Shown here: positions 1 to 9,041 of the stretch, in pieces
How positions within the stretch are numbered: position 1 is the stretch's first letter
How the letters are laid out: each line of letters opens with the position of its first letter
NCBI GenBank assembly: GCA_029237815.1
Contig: JAQZBP010000003.1
Span: 434,001 to 498,000, forward strand
Origin: Moraxellaceae bacterium
Lineage (GTDB): Bacteria > Pseudomonadota > Gammaproteobacteria > Pseudomonadales > Moraxellaceae
Length of the DNA: 64,000 nt
Direction: 5' to 3'
The notes under the pieces: generated by a model
Told to the model about the DNA's origin: nothing
Seen by the model: only the letters and a program-made list of their open reading frames with translations
Database searches by the model: none
Program-made: the position numbers and the translations under genes

Positions 1-224
1 GTGCCGCAGGGCTCCGAGCTCACGCCGGTTTCACAGTTCAGGCACTTGGCCAGGATGCGCGCGATGGTGGTCTTGCCGACACCGCGGGTGCCGGTGAACA
101 GGTAGGCGTGGTGCAAGCGGTCCTGATCCAGGGCGTTGATGAGGGCACGGGCCACGTGCTCCTGCCCGACGAGCTCGCGGAAGCTCCTCGGGCGGTACTT
201 GCGGGCAAGAACCTGGTAACTCAT
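1..224 (-). CDS. dnaX: DNA polymerase III subunit gamma/tau, N-terminal part (cut by window edge)
   Basis: Clamp-loader ATPase of the replicative polymerase. The reverse-strand frame from the ATG at 224-222 starts [15 protein letters not shown], the hallmark start of DnaX. It continues with GQEHV and a Walker A motif GTRGVGKTT at about residues 44-52. The first cysteines of the zinc module follow (CLNC, then PCG at the window edge). Only about 74 codons are present and the gene runs off base 1. The reading frame is intact as far as visible. Confidence 0.95.
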   Translation of the reverse strand, partial: MSYQVLARKYRPRSFRELVGQEHVARALINALDQDRLHHAYLFTGTRGVGKTTIARILAKCLNCETGVSSEPCG

Positions 225-445
225 GCGTATCGTCCTGGGATCACGGCAGGGGCCAAGGGGGCGCCTGAAAAGAGCGCCTATCGTAACGAATGGTGAGGAC
301 CGGCAGAAGTCGCAACGCCACCGGCAGGCCCATCTTTCAGCGACCACGGCGCCAGCCGACGTTAGCAAAAAGCCTCCAACCCGCACGTTGAAGGGCTCCG
401 CAGGCGCCGCCTATGGTGAAAGAAGCCTTTGGGGGAGCCGGAGCC

Positions 446-1687
446 ATGGAACAGGGAGTGATGGCGCAGACTGCGCAGTACGTTTCCCGCGTCGCCAACG
501 AAACGTACGGGCAATCCCGGCGCATCATGCCGGAGCAGCCCTGGTGGGATAACCTCGACCCCGCCTTCCACCGCTTTCCGGACGATTTCTACCTGGACCT
601 GCCGACCCAGCTCCTGGTGGACGGCACGGCCCTCGTCGACAAGCTGGTCCGTACCCTGAGCAGCTCCTTCGTGCTCAGCCTCGCCCTGCCCGGCCTGCTG
701 CGCGAGGGCCGCCTGAAGAACGACCTCGGCCAGTGGGGGTTCTACCAGCGCCTGGCCGACCAGCGCGATCCGGCCGTCTTCTTCCCGCGGCCACGCCAGC
801 GTGTCGTCATGCGCAGCAAGCTCGGTGGCCGCCTGGACTACCGACCGCAGGAAGGCTTCGTCGAGGTGCTCTCCTTCGAGAGCGAGTTCGAGCCGGTCAA
901 CCCGGCGCTGCGCGAGGATTACGGCCGCTATGGCCGCAACCGCATCGCCTGGGCACAGCACTGGCGCCATGACGGCCCGCCGCGCCCGACCATCTGCCTG
1001 GTGCACGGCTTCATCGCCGACCCCTACTGGCTGAACGCCCGCTTCCTCGCCCTGCCCCGCTTCTACCAGATGGGCTACAACGTGCTGCTCTACACCCTGC
1101 CCTTCCACGGCCCGCGCCGCGAGCCGACCTCGCCCTACAGCGGCCACGGCTATTTCTCCTACGGCCTCTGCCACATGAACGAGACCATCGCCCACGCCGT
1201 GCACGACTTCAGGCTGTTCCTGGACTATCTGGAAATGTCCGGCACGCCGCGTTTCGGGGTGACGGGAATCTCCCTCGGGGGCTACACGGCTGCGCTACTG
1301 GCGGCCATCGAAGACCGCTTGAGTTTTGCCGTGCCCAATGTGCCGCTCGCCAGCATTCCCGACCTCGTGCTGGAGTGGACGCCCATCGGGCAGCTGCTCA
1401 AGATCGGCCTGCGCATGGCCGACCGGGGCATCCGCGACCTGCGCCACGCCAATGCCGTCGTGTCGCCGCTCAGCTACCTGCCGAAGATTCCGCGCGAACG
1501 CCTGCTCATCATCGGTGGCGCCGGCGACCGCTTCGCGCCGCCCAAGCATGCCCGCCTGCTCTGGGACCACTGGAACCGGCCGCGGCTGCACTGGTTCCCC
1601 GGCAACCACCTGATCCACCTCGACCAGGGGCGCTACCTGCGCGAGATGGCGGAATTCCTGCACGAGATCGGCTTCGACCGGCCCTGA
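446..1687 (+). CDS. alpha/beta hydrolase
   Basis: Predicted alpha/beta-hydrolase of about 413 residues. The oxyanion-hole HGF lies near residue 187 and the nucleophile elbow G-I-S-L-G-G puts Ser at about 276. A late Asp region (GGAGDRFAPP) and a C-terminal His (GNHLIH) complete a plausible catalytic triad. The roughly 170-residue N-terminal extension before the core is long for the fold. I chose the ATG at 446 because GGGAG/GGAG lies just upstream; ATG 461 and an in-frame start at 413 are alternatives. The substrate is unknown. The gene is divergent from dnaX and reads towards two small genes. No signal peptide is seen. Confidence 0.8.
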   Translation: MEQGVMAQTAQYVSRVANETYGQSRRIMPEQPWWDNLDPAFHRFPDDFYLDLPTQLLVDGTALVDKLVRTLSSSFVLSLALPGLLREGRLKNDLGQWGFYQRLADQRDPAVFFPRPRQRVVMRSKLGGRLDYRPQEGFVEVLSFESEFEPVNPALREDYGRYGRNRIAWAQHWRHDGPPRPTICLVHGFIADPYWLNARFLALPRFYQMGYNVLLYTLPFHGPRREPTSPYSGHGYFSYGLCHMNETIAHAVHDFRLFLDYLEMSGTPRFGVTGISLGGYTAALLAAIEDRLSFAVPNVPLASIPDLVLEWTPIGQLLKIGLRMADRGIRDLRHANAVVSPLSYLPKIPRERLLIIGGAGDRFAPPKHARLLWDHWNRPRLHWFPGNHLIHLDQGRYLREMAEFLHEIGFDRP

Positions 1688-1780
1688 CCGCGCGGCCCGG
1701 GCCATGCGCGCGATGACCAATGCCCGGCACGAATCCGCATGCTAGGCTCGTTTTTGTACTTCACTTTCCGGCGCCAGCGC

Positions 1781-1951
1781 ATGAGCAACGTCCTGCCCTT
1801 CCAGAAACCCGTCAAGGCCAAGGGCCTCTGCCAGCACGGCTTCCACAAATGGAAGATCTGGCAGGACAAGCAGTTCGACGTGCAGCAGGGCAAGCTCGTC
1901 ACCGTGCTCCGTTGCGAGCGCTGCGGCGAGCAGAAAGTCAAAGCACAATAA
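1781..1951 (+). CDS. small conserved protein with zinc-ribbon-like Cys/His pairs
   Basis: A 56-residue ORF starting MSNVLPFQKP. A C-x2-H pair (CQHGFH) lies near the N-terminus and a C-x2-C pair (RCERCGEQ) near the C-terminus, which suggests a small metal-binding zinc-ribbon fold. A TAGGCT hexamer at 1742-1747 could be a -10 element, so I prefer ATG 1781 over the in-frame start at 1739. The ribosome binding site is weak. Another gene follows 27 bases later and may be co-transcribed. Function unknown. Confidence 0.6.
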   Translation: MSNVLPFQKPVKAKGLCQHGFHKWKIWQDKQFDVQQGKLVTVLRCERCGEQKVKAQ

Positions 1952-1977
1952 GATCAGCGCAGCATGGAGACCGGGGC

Positions 1978-2499
1978 ATGAAAGCAGGCTTTCACCAGGA
2001 TTATCCCGCCACGCCCGAGCGGCTGTGGGAGGTGTTCGGCCAGCCGGATTATCCCCACCGCAAATACCGGGCACAGGGCATCACCGCCTACGACGTGCGC
2101 CGCTTCGAAGTCTCGCCCGAACACATAAGCCTCGACCTGGAGCGGACGCTGTCGGTGCCGCTCAACCGCATCCCCCACTTCGCGCAACGCTTCGTGCACC
2201 CGGAGCAGACCCTGCACTATGTCTCGCACTGGCACCGCAACGCGGCCGGCCTTGCGGACTTCGACCTCGACATCATCGCCAACGGCCTGCCGGTGAAGAT
2301 CCGCGGCAAGGGCGAGTTGCGCCAGACGGCCGACAACAGCTCCCGCCTGTCCATCGAGTTCGACGTGCAGGTGCACGTGCCACTGCTTGGCGGAAAGATC
2401 GAGAAGATGCTGGCCTCATTCATCGAGAAGTCTTTTCGCGACGACCATGCCTTCACGCTGCAGTACCTGTCGGAGGCCGGCCAGGCCCACGCCACCTGA
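1978..2499 (+). CDS. DUF2505-like protein
   Basis: A 173-residue soluble protein beginning MKAGFHQDYPATPERLWEVF. The order of elements (START/SRPBCC-like opening helix, then strands, then a long C-terminal helix with GGKIEKMLASFIEKSF) matches the DUF2505 family of predicted lipid- or ligand-binding helix-grip proteins. The start is supported by GGAG at 1965-1968. It follows the small zinc-ribbon gene at 27 bases, and transcription ends at the hairpin at 2585. No catalytic residues are evident. The family call is from remembered sequence character, not a search. Confidence 0.65.
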   Translation: MKAGFHQDYPATPERLWEVFGQPDYPHRKYRAQGITAYDVRRFEVSPEHISLDLERTLSVPLNRIPHFAQRFVHPEQTLHYVSHWHRNAAGLADFDLDIIANGLPVKIRGKGELRQTADNSSRLSIEFDVQVHVPLLGGKIEKMLASFIEKSFRDDHAFTLQYLSEAGQAHAT

Positions 2500-2584
2500 C
2501 CGCCGCGCGCCCCTGCCAGTTGCATGCCCGAAGCGAATGGCACTGGATGCCCACAGGAGCAGGGCAACTCCCCTGGTAACGGCA

Positions 2585-2617
2585 ATAAAAAAGGCGCGAA
2601 TTTCGCGCCTTTTTTAT
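2585..2617. terminator. bidirectional intrinsic terminator
   Basis: A palindrome with A-tract, stem GGCGCGAA/TTCGCGCC and T-tract lies between convergent genes ending at 2499 (+) and 2630 (-). It can terminate both strands. Confidence 0.85.
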
Positions 2618-2629
2618 TGCCCGCCTGTG

Positions 2630-4171
2630 TCACGCGTCGGCCGTTGCCTTCCTGCCACCGGCCTTCGTCTTGTGTTGCCTGGCGCACTTCACCACGTTGT
2701 ACTCGGAGGTATCGAGCTTCCGCGTCTCCAGCCAGAACTTCCAGGTGGAGAACGGCCACAACACGAAGTTGCCGCCTTCGGCGCTCTGGTACCAGCCCTT
2801 GCACCCCGTCGTCCACACAGTGCCGGCGAAACCGTCCTGCACCTTGCGGTTGAAAGCGTCCTGGGCGGACTGCCTGACGTCGATATAATCAGCGCCGCTG
2901 TCCTTCACCAGCTTGATGGCATCCATGATCATCTTCGCCTGGGACTCGATCATGAAGATGATGGAGTTGTGGCCGAGCCCGGTATTTGGTCCCACCAGCT
3001 GGAACATATTGGGATAGCCCGCCGTGAACACGCCGTAGTGCGAGGTCGCCATGTCCTTCCAGTCGTCAACGATGCTGCGGCCGCCCAGGCCGGTGAGCGG
3101 GAAATCCTTCATGTAGACGCGCGGGTCCACGACAAAGCCGGTGCCGAGGATGATGCAGTCGGCCGGGCGCTCCACACCGTCGCGCGTGACGACGCTGTTC
3201 TCGCGGACCTCCTTGATGCCCTCCGTCACGAGCTCGACGTTCTGGCGATTGAACATCGGGTACCACTTGTTGGAGATCAGCACACGCTTGCAGCCGATGG
3301 TGTAGTTGGGCGTCAGCTTGGCGCGGATCACGGGATCCTTCACCTGCACGCGAATGAAAGTCTCCGCGATGCCCTGGAAAAAGCGCGCCAGCGAAGGGTG
3401 GATGATCGGCCAGACGCGCGATTCGTTGGTCCAGTACAGGCGCGCGCGGTGCAGCTTGCGCAGCAGCGGGAAGCGCTCGTACATCTTCTGCTCGATCTTC
3501 CAGTAGCTGCGCGTGTCGCGCGGGATGACCCAGGCCGGCGTGCGCTGGAACACATAGAGCTGCTTCACGTCAGGGGCGATTTCCGGACAGTACTGGATGG
3601 CGCTGCCGCCGGTGCCGATGGACACCACGTTCTTGCCGTGCAGGTTGTAGCCGTGATCCCACTGCGAGGAGTGCATGACCTTGCCCTTGAAGTTCTCAAT
3701 GCCCTTGATCGGCGGCACCGCCGGCACGTGCAGGGGACCGGAGGCCAGCACGAAATACCGGCAGTCGATGGTGTCGCCAGCTTTGGTGCGCAGCGTCCAG
3801 CGCCCGGTGTCGTCGTTGAAATGCGCCTCGCAGACTTCCTGCCTGAAGCGGATGAAGGGGCGCAGGCCGTATTTCTCGGTGGTATCCAGGATGTAGTTGT
3901 GGATCTGGCGCCAGTCGGCATAGCGATGCGTCCAGTCCGGCTTGGTGGCGAAGGAGAAGGAGTAGAGATGCGACTGCACGTCGCAGGCCGCGCCCGGATA
4001 GGTGTTGAAGTACCAGGTCCCGCCGACATCTTCGCCCTTTTCGAGGACCACGAAATCGTCGATGCCGGCTTCGCGCAATTTTATCGCCTGGCAGAGGCCG
4101 CCAAAGCCGGCGCCCAGAATGGCGACTTCCACTGTCTGGATCTTGGTTTGAATGGGGGCCTTGCTCGTCAT
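2630..4171 (-). CDS. flavin-containing (Baeyer-Villiger type) monooxygenase, copy 1
   Basis: FAD- and NADPH-dependent oxygenase of 513 residues. The FAD-binding GAGFGG is at 20-25, the Baeyer-Villiger fingerprint FKGKVMHSSQWD at 161-172 and the second (NADPH) Rossmann loop GTGGSA at 186-191. Known members insert oxygen next to ketones or oxidise heteroatoms; the substrate here is unknown. The start is supported by GAGG a few bases upstream. A close paralog lies upstream on the same strand (4528-6063), with its own terminator between them, so the two are probably transcribed separately. Confidence 0.9.
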   Translation of the reverse strand: MTSKAPIQTKIQTVEVAILGAGFGGLCQAIKLREAGIDDFVVLEKGEDVGGTWYFNTYPGAACDVQSHLYSFSFATKPDWTHRYADWRQIHNYILDTTEKYGLRPFIRFRQEVCEAHFNDDTGRWTLRTKAGDTIDCRYFVLASGPLHVPAVPPIKGIENFKGKVMHSSQWDHGYNLHGKNVVSIGTGGSAIQYCPEIAPDVKQLYVFQRTPAWVIPRDTRSYWKIEQKMYERFPLLRKLHRARLYWTNESRVWPIIHPSLARFFQGIAETFIRVQVKDPVIRAKLTPNYTIGCKRVLISNKWYPMFNRQNVELVTEGIKEVRENSVVTRDGVERPADCIILGTGFVVDPRVYMKDFPLTGLGGRSIVDDWKDMATSHYGVFTAGYPNMFQLVGPNTGLGHNSIIFMIESQAKMIMDAIKLVKDSGADYIDVRQSAQDAFNRKVQDGFAGTVWTTGCKGWYQSAEGGNFVLWPFSTWKFWLETRKLDTSEYNVVKCARQHKTKAGGRKATADA

Positions 4172-4483
4172 GTCCTACCTCGGCATTCGTTATCAGGTGA
4201 AGCGAGTGTCTCCTGTTTATTCACGATGCCGGTTTGATCCATGTCTAATGCGGCGCCCGTCGGCCCGATATGACAGACAACTGGCATTTTCAGCCTGCAT
4301 AATCGAATGCTTTTTCATCGCCACTTCGCTGAATAAATTAATTTTTACAGCGCCTTCTGCATGCACTCCTTTAGGCTCGTCTTGCATTCATTTATTTGCC
4401 CTACCACGCTTGAGACTTTGTGCAGAGGCCAATCCATATTTTCTCTAAATCTCACTGCAACCAACACAATCAATCCGGAAATT
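4172..4483. other. AT-rich intergenic region upstream of monooxygenase copy 1
   Basis: About 310 bases with no supported gene. The stretch 4321-4380 is visibly AT-rich compared with the flanks (26 G/C of 60). It must contain the promoter of the reverse-strand monooxygenase, but I could not pick a single convincing -35/-10 pair. Confidence 0.5.
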
Positions 4484-4513
4484 AAAAAGGCCGGCGGATG
4501 CCGGCCTTTTTTG
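4484..4513 (-). terminator. intrinsic terminator downstream of monooxygenase copy 2
   Basis: A-tract, then GGCCGGC, loop, GCCGGCC and a T-tract. It lies 15 bases past the stop of the reverse-strand gene ending at 4528. Confidence 0.85.
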
Positions 4514-4527
4514 ATTGATGAGCTTCT

Positions 4528-6063
4528 TCAGGCCTTTTCCGCCACTTTTTCCGGCGCCGCAAGCTTCGTCGAGCAGATGCCGAAAACGTAATCCTCCGCG
4601 TTCACCTTGCGCGTTTCCCGCCAGTACCGGACCGTGGAATACGGCCAGAGCGCGGTGTTCTTTCCGTCCTCCTGCTGGTACCAGCTCTTGCAGCCGGAGG
4701 TCCACACCGTCCCGGTGAGATCACGCTGCACCTGCGCATTGAACGACTGCTGCACCGATGCCCTGACGTCGAGGTAGTCCGCCTGCTTCTGCTGCTGCAA
4801 CTTCATGCACTCGAGCATGTAGTGCACCTGGGACTCGATCATGAAGATGATGGAGTTGTGGCCGAGGCCGGTATTCGGGCCCACCAGCTGGAACATGTTC
4901 GGGTAGCCGCTCACCGTGATGCCGAGATAGGCCTCGGCGGCGTCCTTCCAGTCCTGGCGCAGGTCACGCCCGGCCACGCCGATGACGGGGAAATTCTTCA
5001 TGTAGATGCGCGGGTCGACGATGAAGCCGGTACCGAGCACGATGCAGTCCGCCGGACGCTCGACGCCGTCGCGCGTCACGATTCCGTGCTCGCGGATTTC
5101 CTGGATGCCCTCCGTCACGAGCTCGACGTTCGGCCGATTGAACATGGCGTACCACTGGTTGGAAATCAGGATGCGCTTGCAGCCGATCGTGTAGTCCGGC
5201 GTCAGCTTCTCGCGCAGCGCGGGATTCTTTACCTGCAGGCGGATGAAGCCCTTCACGAAGGCTTCCAGCGTGCGCGCGATGGCCGGGTGGATATTCATCG
5301 CCAGGCGCGCCTCGTTGCTCCAGTAATAGCGCGCGCGGTGCAGCTTGCGCAGCAGCGGAAAGCGGGCGAAGAGCTTCTTCTCGATGCCGAGATAGCCGCG
5401 CTCGTCACGCGGGATGACCCAGGCCGGCGTGCGCTGCATCACGGTGAGCTGCTTCACCTGCGGCGCGATGGCCGGGCAGTACTGGATGGCGGAGGCGCCG
5501 GTGCCGATGGACACCACGCTCTTGCCGGCCAGGTCATAGCCGTGGTCCCACTGCGCGGAGTGCATGACTTTGCCCTTGAAGTTCTCCAGGCCCTTGATGG
5601 CCGGGAAAGCCGGCACATGCAGCGGGCCGGAAGCCATGATGAAGTAACGGGCCGTGTAGGTGGCGCCAGCCTTGGTGCGGACAGTCCACAGTGCCGTCGC
5701 CTCGTCGAAGCGCGCCTCGTTCACTTCCTGGCCGAAGCGCACGAAGGGACGGATGCCGTAGCGGTCGGTGACGTCGTCGATGTAGGCCTTGATCTCGGGC
5801 TGCGGCGCGAAGCGCTTGGACCAGTTCGGGTTGCCCGCGAAGGAGAAGGAGTACATGTGCGACTGCACGTCGCAGGCTGCGCCCGGGTAGCTGTTGAAAT
5901 TCCAGGTACCGCCGACGTCCTGGCCCTTCTCCAGGATCACGAAGCTGTCGTTGCCCGCGTCACGCAGCTTGATGGCGGCACAGAGGCCGCCGAAGCCGGC
6001 GCCGACGATGACGGCGTCCAGGAATTGCGTCTTGCCCGGATGAATGGGGGGCTGGCTGGTCAT
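4528..6063 (-). CDS. flavin-containing (Baeyer-Villiger type) monooxygenase, copy 2
   Basis: A 511-residue paralog of the gene at 2630-4171, colinear over its whole length. GAGFGG is at 21-26, the fingerprint FKGKVMHSAQWD at 162-173, followed by GTGASA. Long shared blocks (for example TYPGAACDVQSH against SYPGAACDVQSH) point to duplication, while the C-termini diverge. GGGAG precedes the ATG. An AraC-family regulator lies divergently at 6209, a common arrangement for inducible monooxygenases. The substrate is not predictable from sequence; steroid, cyclic or aliphatic ketone oxidation are possibilities only. Confidence 0.9.
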   Translation of the reverse strand: MTSQPPIHPGKTQFLDAVIVGAGFGGLCAAIKLRDAGNDSFVILEKGQDVGGTWNFNSYPGAACDVQSHMYSFSFAGNPNWSKRFAPQPEIKAYIDDVTDRYGIRPFVRFGQEVNEARFDEATALWTVRTKAGATYTARYFIMASGPLHVPAFPAIKGLENFKGKVMHSAQWDHGYDLAGKSVVSIGTGASAIQYCPAIAPQVKQLTVMQRTPAWVIPRDERGYLGIEKKLFARFPLLRKLHRARYYWSNEARLAMNIHPAIARTLEAFVKGFIRLQVKNPALREKLTPDYTIGCKRILISNQWYAMFNRPNVELVTEGIQEIREHGIVTRDGVERPADCIVLGTGFIVDPRIYMKNFPVIGVAGRDLRQDWKDAAEAYLGITVSGYPNMFQLVGPNTGLGHNSIIFMIESQVHYMLECMKLQQQKQADYLDVRASVQQSFNAQVQRDLTGTVWTSGCKSWYQQEDGKNTALWPYSTVRYWRETRKVNAEDYVFGICSTKLAAPEKVAEKA

Positions 6064-6208
6064 GGTCTTGCTCCCGTGTGCGGCACTCTGCCGTGCTTCT
6101 GGTTGTTTTTGGGAAGCCCGGAGCTCCCGATGCAGCGCAATCTAGCGGCTTCCGGGAACTGGTGGATATGTTAGGCTCCTCCCCGAAGTTGATATTTTCG
6201 GCCAAGCC

Positions 6209-7234
6209 ATGTCCACCCGATCCATCCTCGGCATGCTCTACACCCTGCGCGGCGTCCGCGACCTCGGCGAGGACATCGGCCCGGTGCTGGCCCGCTTCGG
6301 CCTCGACCTGGATCGACTCGATCCGGGCGCCCGCATCGATCGCGCCCTGGAACTGCGGGTCTACATGGAGCTGGCCCTGCACCTGAAGGATCCGCTCACC
6401 GGGCTCCGGACCGGCAACTTCTTCGGCTTCACGGGCTATGGTCCGCTGACCATGCTGCTGATGACCTGCAATAACGCCTACGAGGCCATCCAGGCCGGCA
6501 TCCGCTACCAGCAGCTGACCTACCTCTTCGGCACCCTGCGCTTCGAGCCCGGCCAGGAACTCAGCGCGCTGATCCTGACCCCGCTGCGGCTGCCCGAGAA
6601 GCCTTACCGCTTCCGTGTCGACGGCGAGGCCTCCGGCACCTACAAGCTGGTGCGCGACATGCAGGCCACGCTGGGCCTCGACATCCATGCCGAGCGCATC
6701 GACCTGCCGTATGCGCGCCCACCCGAGGCCCGGGCCTATGAGGAGCACTACCAGTGCCCCGTGACCTTCGGCGACACGAATGAAGTGCGCTACTGGATGC
6801 GCAACGATTACCTGCAGGTGCGGTTCCCCACGGCGGACGCCACGGCGCATGCACTCTTCCGGCACCAATGCGACCAGCAGCTGGCCGAGCAGGCGTCGAC
6901 CCGGCTCGACAAGCTGTCCGAGCAGGTGGCCGCGCATCTCGAGCTGTTCAGCGGCGGCTTTCCTTCCGCGGCAGAGGTGGCCTCGGCCTTCGACATCGCC
7001 GAGCGCAGCTTCCGGCGCCAGCTGAGCGTCGAAGACAGCTCCTTCAGGGCCCTGCTGGACGGCGTACGCTTCCGCAAGGCGCAGCAGCTCCTGAAAGGCA
7101 GCCGACTGCCGGTCGAGGCCATCGCCCAGCAATTGGGTTATGCCGAATCGGCCGCCTTCATCCATGCCTTCCAGCGCTGGGCGGGCTGCAGCCCGGCCGT
7201 GTTCCGCAACGCCCCGACACCCTCCGGCAGCTAG
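6209..7234 (+). CDS. AraC-family transcriptional regulator
   Basis: A 341-residue protein. The N-terminal ligand-binding half is of the type seen in OruR/ArgR-like AraC proteins (DIGPVLARFGLDLDRLDPGARI near the start). The C-terminal two-HTH domain spans about residues 250-335 and includes AEVASAFDIAERSFRRQL and VEAIAQQLGYAESAAFIHAF, the typical AraC recognition segments. It is divergent from monooxygenase copy 2 across about 145 bases, so I infer it controls one or both monooxygenases. The inducer is unknown. Confidence 0.88.
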   Translation: MSTRSILGMLYTLRGVRDLGEDIGPVLARFGLDLDRLDPGARIDRALELRVYMELALHLKDPLTGLRTGNFFGFTGYGPLTMLLMTCNNAYEAIQAGIRYQQLTYLFGTLRFEPGQELSALILTPLRLPEKPYRFRVDGEASGTYKLVRDMQATLGLDIHAERIDLPYARPPEARAYEEHYQCPVTFGDTNEVRYWMRNDYLQVRFPTADATAHALFRHQCDQQLAEQASTRLDKLSEQVAAHLELFSGGFPSAAEVASAFDIAERSFRRQLSVEDSSFRALLDGVRFRKAQQLLKGSRLPVEAIAQQLGYAESAAFIHAFQRWAGCSPAVFRNAPTPSGS

Positions 7235-7481
7235 ACGGTCCGCCTCATCGCAGTGCACCGGCTGTGCCTACTGCCGCACCAGCGCCGCCGGCGCACCATG
7301 CTGGCGCGCCCCCTCCGAACAAAGGCAGCGAACGCCCGGCATCCTTCTTGCTAAATCCGCTTCAGGACCTGCCTCGGCAGCCCGGGCACAGGGAAACGCC
7401 CCTCACTGGACCAGAAGACGCAAAGCCATGACCCAGTCCCTTCATTTCCCGTCCCAAGGCTTTCTGCGCGAGGAGAATGCG

Positions 7482-8636
7482 ATGAGCATCGGAGTACTCG
7501 GCGAGCTCGAACTCAGGAGCAGCTACCAGGCGGTAATCAGCCCAGCGCTGCAGCGTAGCGTCGGCATGGAGGCGCGCTTGCTGGCCCACCGCGAGGGCCG
7601 CCTGGACGCCGTCGACGTCATGGTCGGCGACATGGACGATCGGGAAATCGCCGCGCTGGACCGGCTGGCCCTGGCCGTGCACATCCGCAACGCCCCGCCG
7701 GCGCCCCATGGCAATGAATGGCTGTTCCTGCCGGTGCACCCGCAGACCATCCGGCAGCGCCTGTTTTCCCCCGAGCAGGCGCTCAGCGAGCTGTCCGCAC
7801 TGGACGTCAGCCCTTCCCGGGTCGTCCTGCAGATCGCCGACAGCGCCAAGCTCACGGACGCCGAGCTGCAGGGCTTCGTTTCAGCCTATCGCGAGGCGGG
7901 CTTCCGGATCGCGCTGGACGACTTCGGCTCGGGCGCGTCCAACTATGACCGCGTGCTGGCGCTGCAGCCCGATATCGTGCGTCTCGATCCGTCCCTGGTG
8001 CAGAACGCGGCGCGGTCACCGCGCGCCGCCCGCCTTTTCCCGCATATGGTATCGCTGCTGCGCGAATCAGGTTCGTTGGCCCTGGTGGACGGCATCGAGA
8101 GCGAAGCCCAGGCTCGGATCGCCGTGGACGCCGATGCCGAGCTGCTGCAGGGCGACTGGTTCGCCCTGGCCGGCGCGCAGCTGGCACCGGCGGAAGTGAT
8201 TCGTGACAAGGCTGCAATGCTGATTGGCGTGGGCAAGGGGCTGCCGGATCGCGTCGAGCTGCGGATGCGTGGCCGCTTCATGACTGCCTGGAACAGCTTC
8301 AGGGACGGGAAGGCGCTGGAGGACATCGTCCACGACATTCCCGACATCGAGATCACCCGCCTGTACGCCATCGACAGCTCGGGTTACCAGATCGGCGACA
8401 CCGCGCTGACCCCGCATGCGCTGCGCGGCCGCGGCCATCCACTGTCCGATGCCCGCGGCGCCTGCTGGGCACGCCGCCACTACTTCCGCAACGCCATGGA
8501 GCAGCCGGGCCGGGTGCAGATCACCCGTCCCTACCTGTCCCTGACGGAACAGCGCCTGTGCGTCACTTTTTCCTGCATGGTGATGCGACCCGGCCTCGGC
8601 CAGGTCGTGCTCTGCATGGATGCGCTGCTGGCCTGA
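7482..8636 (+). CDS. degenerate EAL-domain protein with C-terminal sensor-like domain
   Basis: A 384-residue protein. The N-terminal about 230 residues follow the EAL phosphodiesterase pattern: GMEARL stands where EAL is expected, DDFGSG is kept, VRLDPSLV replaces the usual K-x-D strand, and VDGIESEAQ stands in for EGVETEEQ. The signature Leu and the later catalytic Glu are changed, so c-di-GMP hydrolysis is doubtful and a binding or signalling role is more likely. The C-terminal part (PDIEITRLYAIDSSGYQIGD, then RHYFRNAM) resembles PDC/Cache-like or YkuI-type EAL-associated domains. AGGAG at 7471-7475 supports the ATG at 7482. No membrane segments are seen. Confidence 0.78.
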   Translation: MSIGVLGELELRSSYQAVISPALQRSVGMEARLLAHREGRLDAVDVMVGDMDDREIAALDRLALAVHIRNAPPAPHGNEWLFLPVHPQTIRQRLFSPEQALSELSALDVSPSRVVLQIADSAKLTDAELQGFVSAYREAGFRIALDDFGSGASNYDRVLALQPDIVRLDPSLVQNAARSPRAARLFPHMVSLLRESGSLALVDGIESEAQARIAVDADAELLQGDWFALAGAQLAPAEVIRDKAAMLIGVGKGLPDRVELRMRGRFMTAWNSFRDGKALEDIVHDIPDIEITRLYAIDSSGYQIGDTALTPHALRGRGHPLSDARGACWARRHYFRNAMEQPGRVQITRPYLSLTEQRLCVTFSCMVMRPGLGQVVLCMDALLA

Positions 8637-8892
8637 CGCCAAAGGCAAAGCGGGGAAAGACCACTATTCGCCAGGGGAAATTTGCCGGGGAAACCACAAG
8701 CGGCCTGCAGCGGATCACTTCCGTGACTCCGAATGCCTGCAGTATCAGGACGGCAAGCGCGGGAACAACATCGGTGCGATCGAGAGGAGGATCGGCGCAA
8801 AGGAGCGCCTGGGGCGCGGCCCGGTTCGAACCTGCGCGTGCATGTCCTGTTGCGACTCGAGGCCGCGACTGGACATTGCAGAAAATTGGAGG

Positions 8893-9003
8893 CCCCCCTG
8901 CCAGCCCGACCCCGGCACACGCGTCACAACTACCGTTGCTTCCTTCCGGACCTGGCGGGGTTTGCTGTTTAGCGTTGCGGGGGAACCGGCAGGGTTGCCA
9001 CAG
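8893..9003 (-). ncRNA. ffs: signal recognition particle RNA, small bacterial (4.5S) type
   Basis: The reverse strand contains the conserved apical SRP RNA segment CAGGTCCGGAAGGAAGCA, followed by a run identical to Escherichia coli 4.5S RNA around GACGCGTGTGCCGG. Outer arms CCCTGCC and GGCAGGG pair to close the hairpin. The RNA pairs with Ffh for co-translational targeting. The 5' end is inferred from a strong promoter just upstream on the same strand; ends are approximate to a few bases. Confidence 0.95.
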
Positions 9004-9012
9004 CGGGCGCGC

Positions 9013-9041
9013 AGTATAGGGCCTGCGTGGAAAAAAACCAA
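9013..9041 (-). promoter_or_regulatory. sigma-70 promoter of ffs
   Basis: On the reverse strand, -35 TTGGTT (9041-9036), a 17-base spacer and -10 TATACT (9018-9013). The expected start site is about 7 bases further, matching the 5' end of the SRP RNA. Confidence 0.75.
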
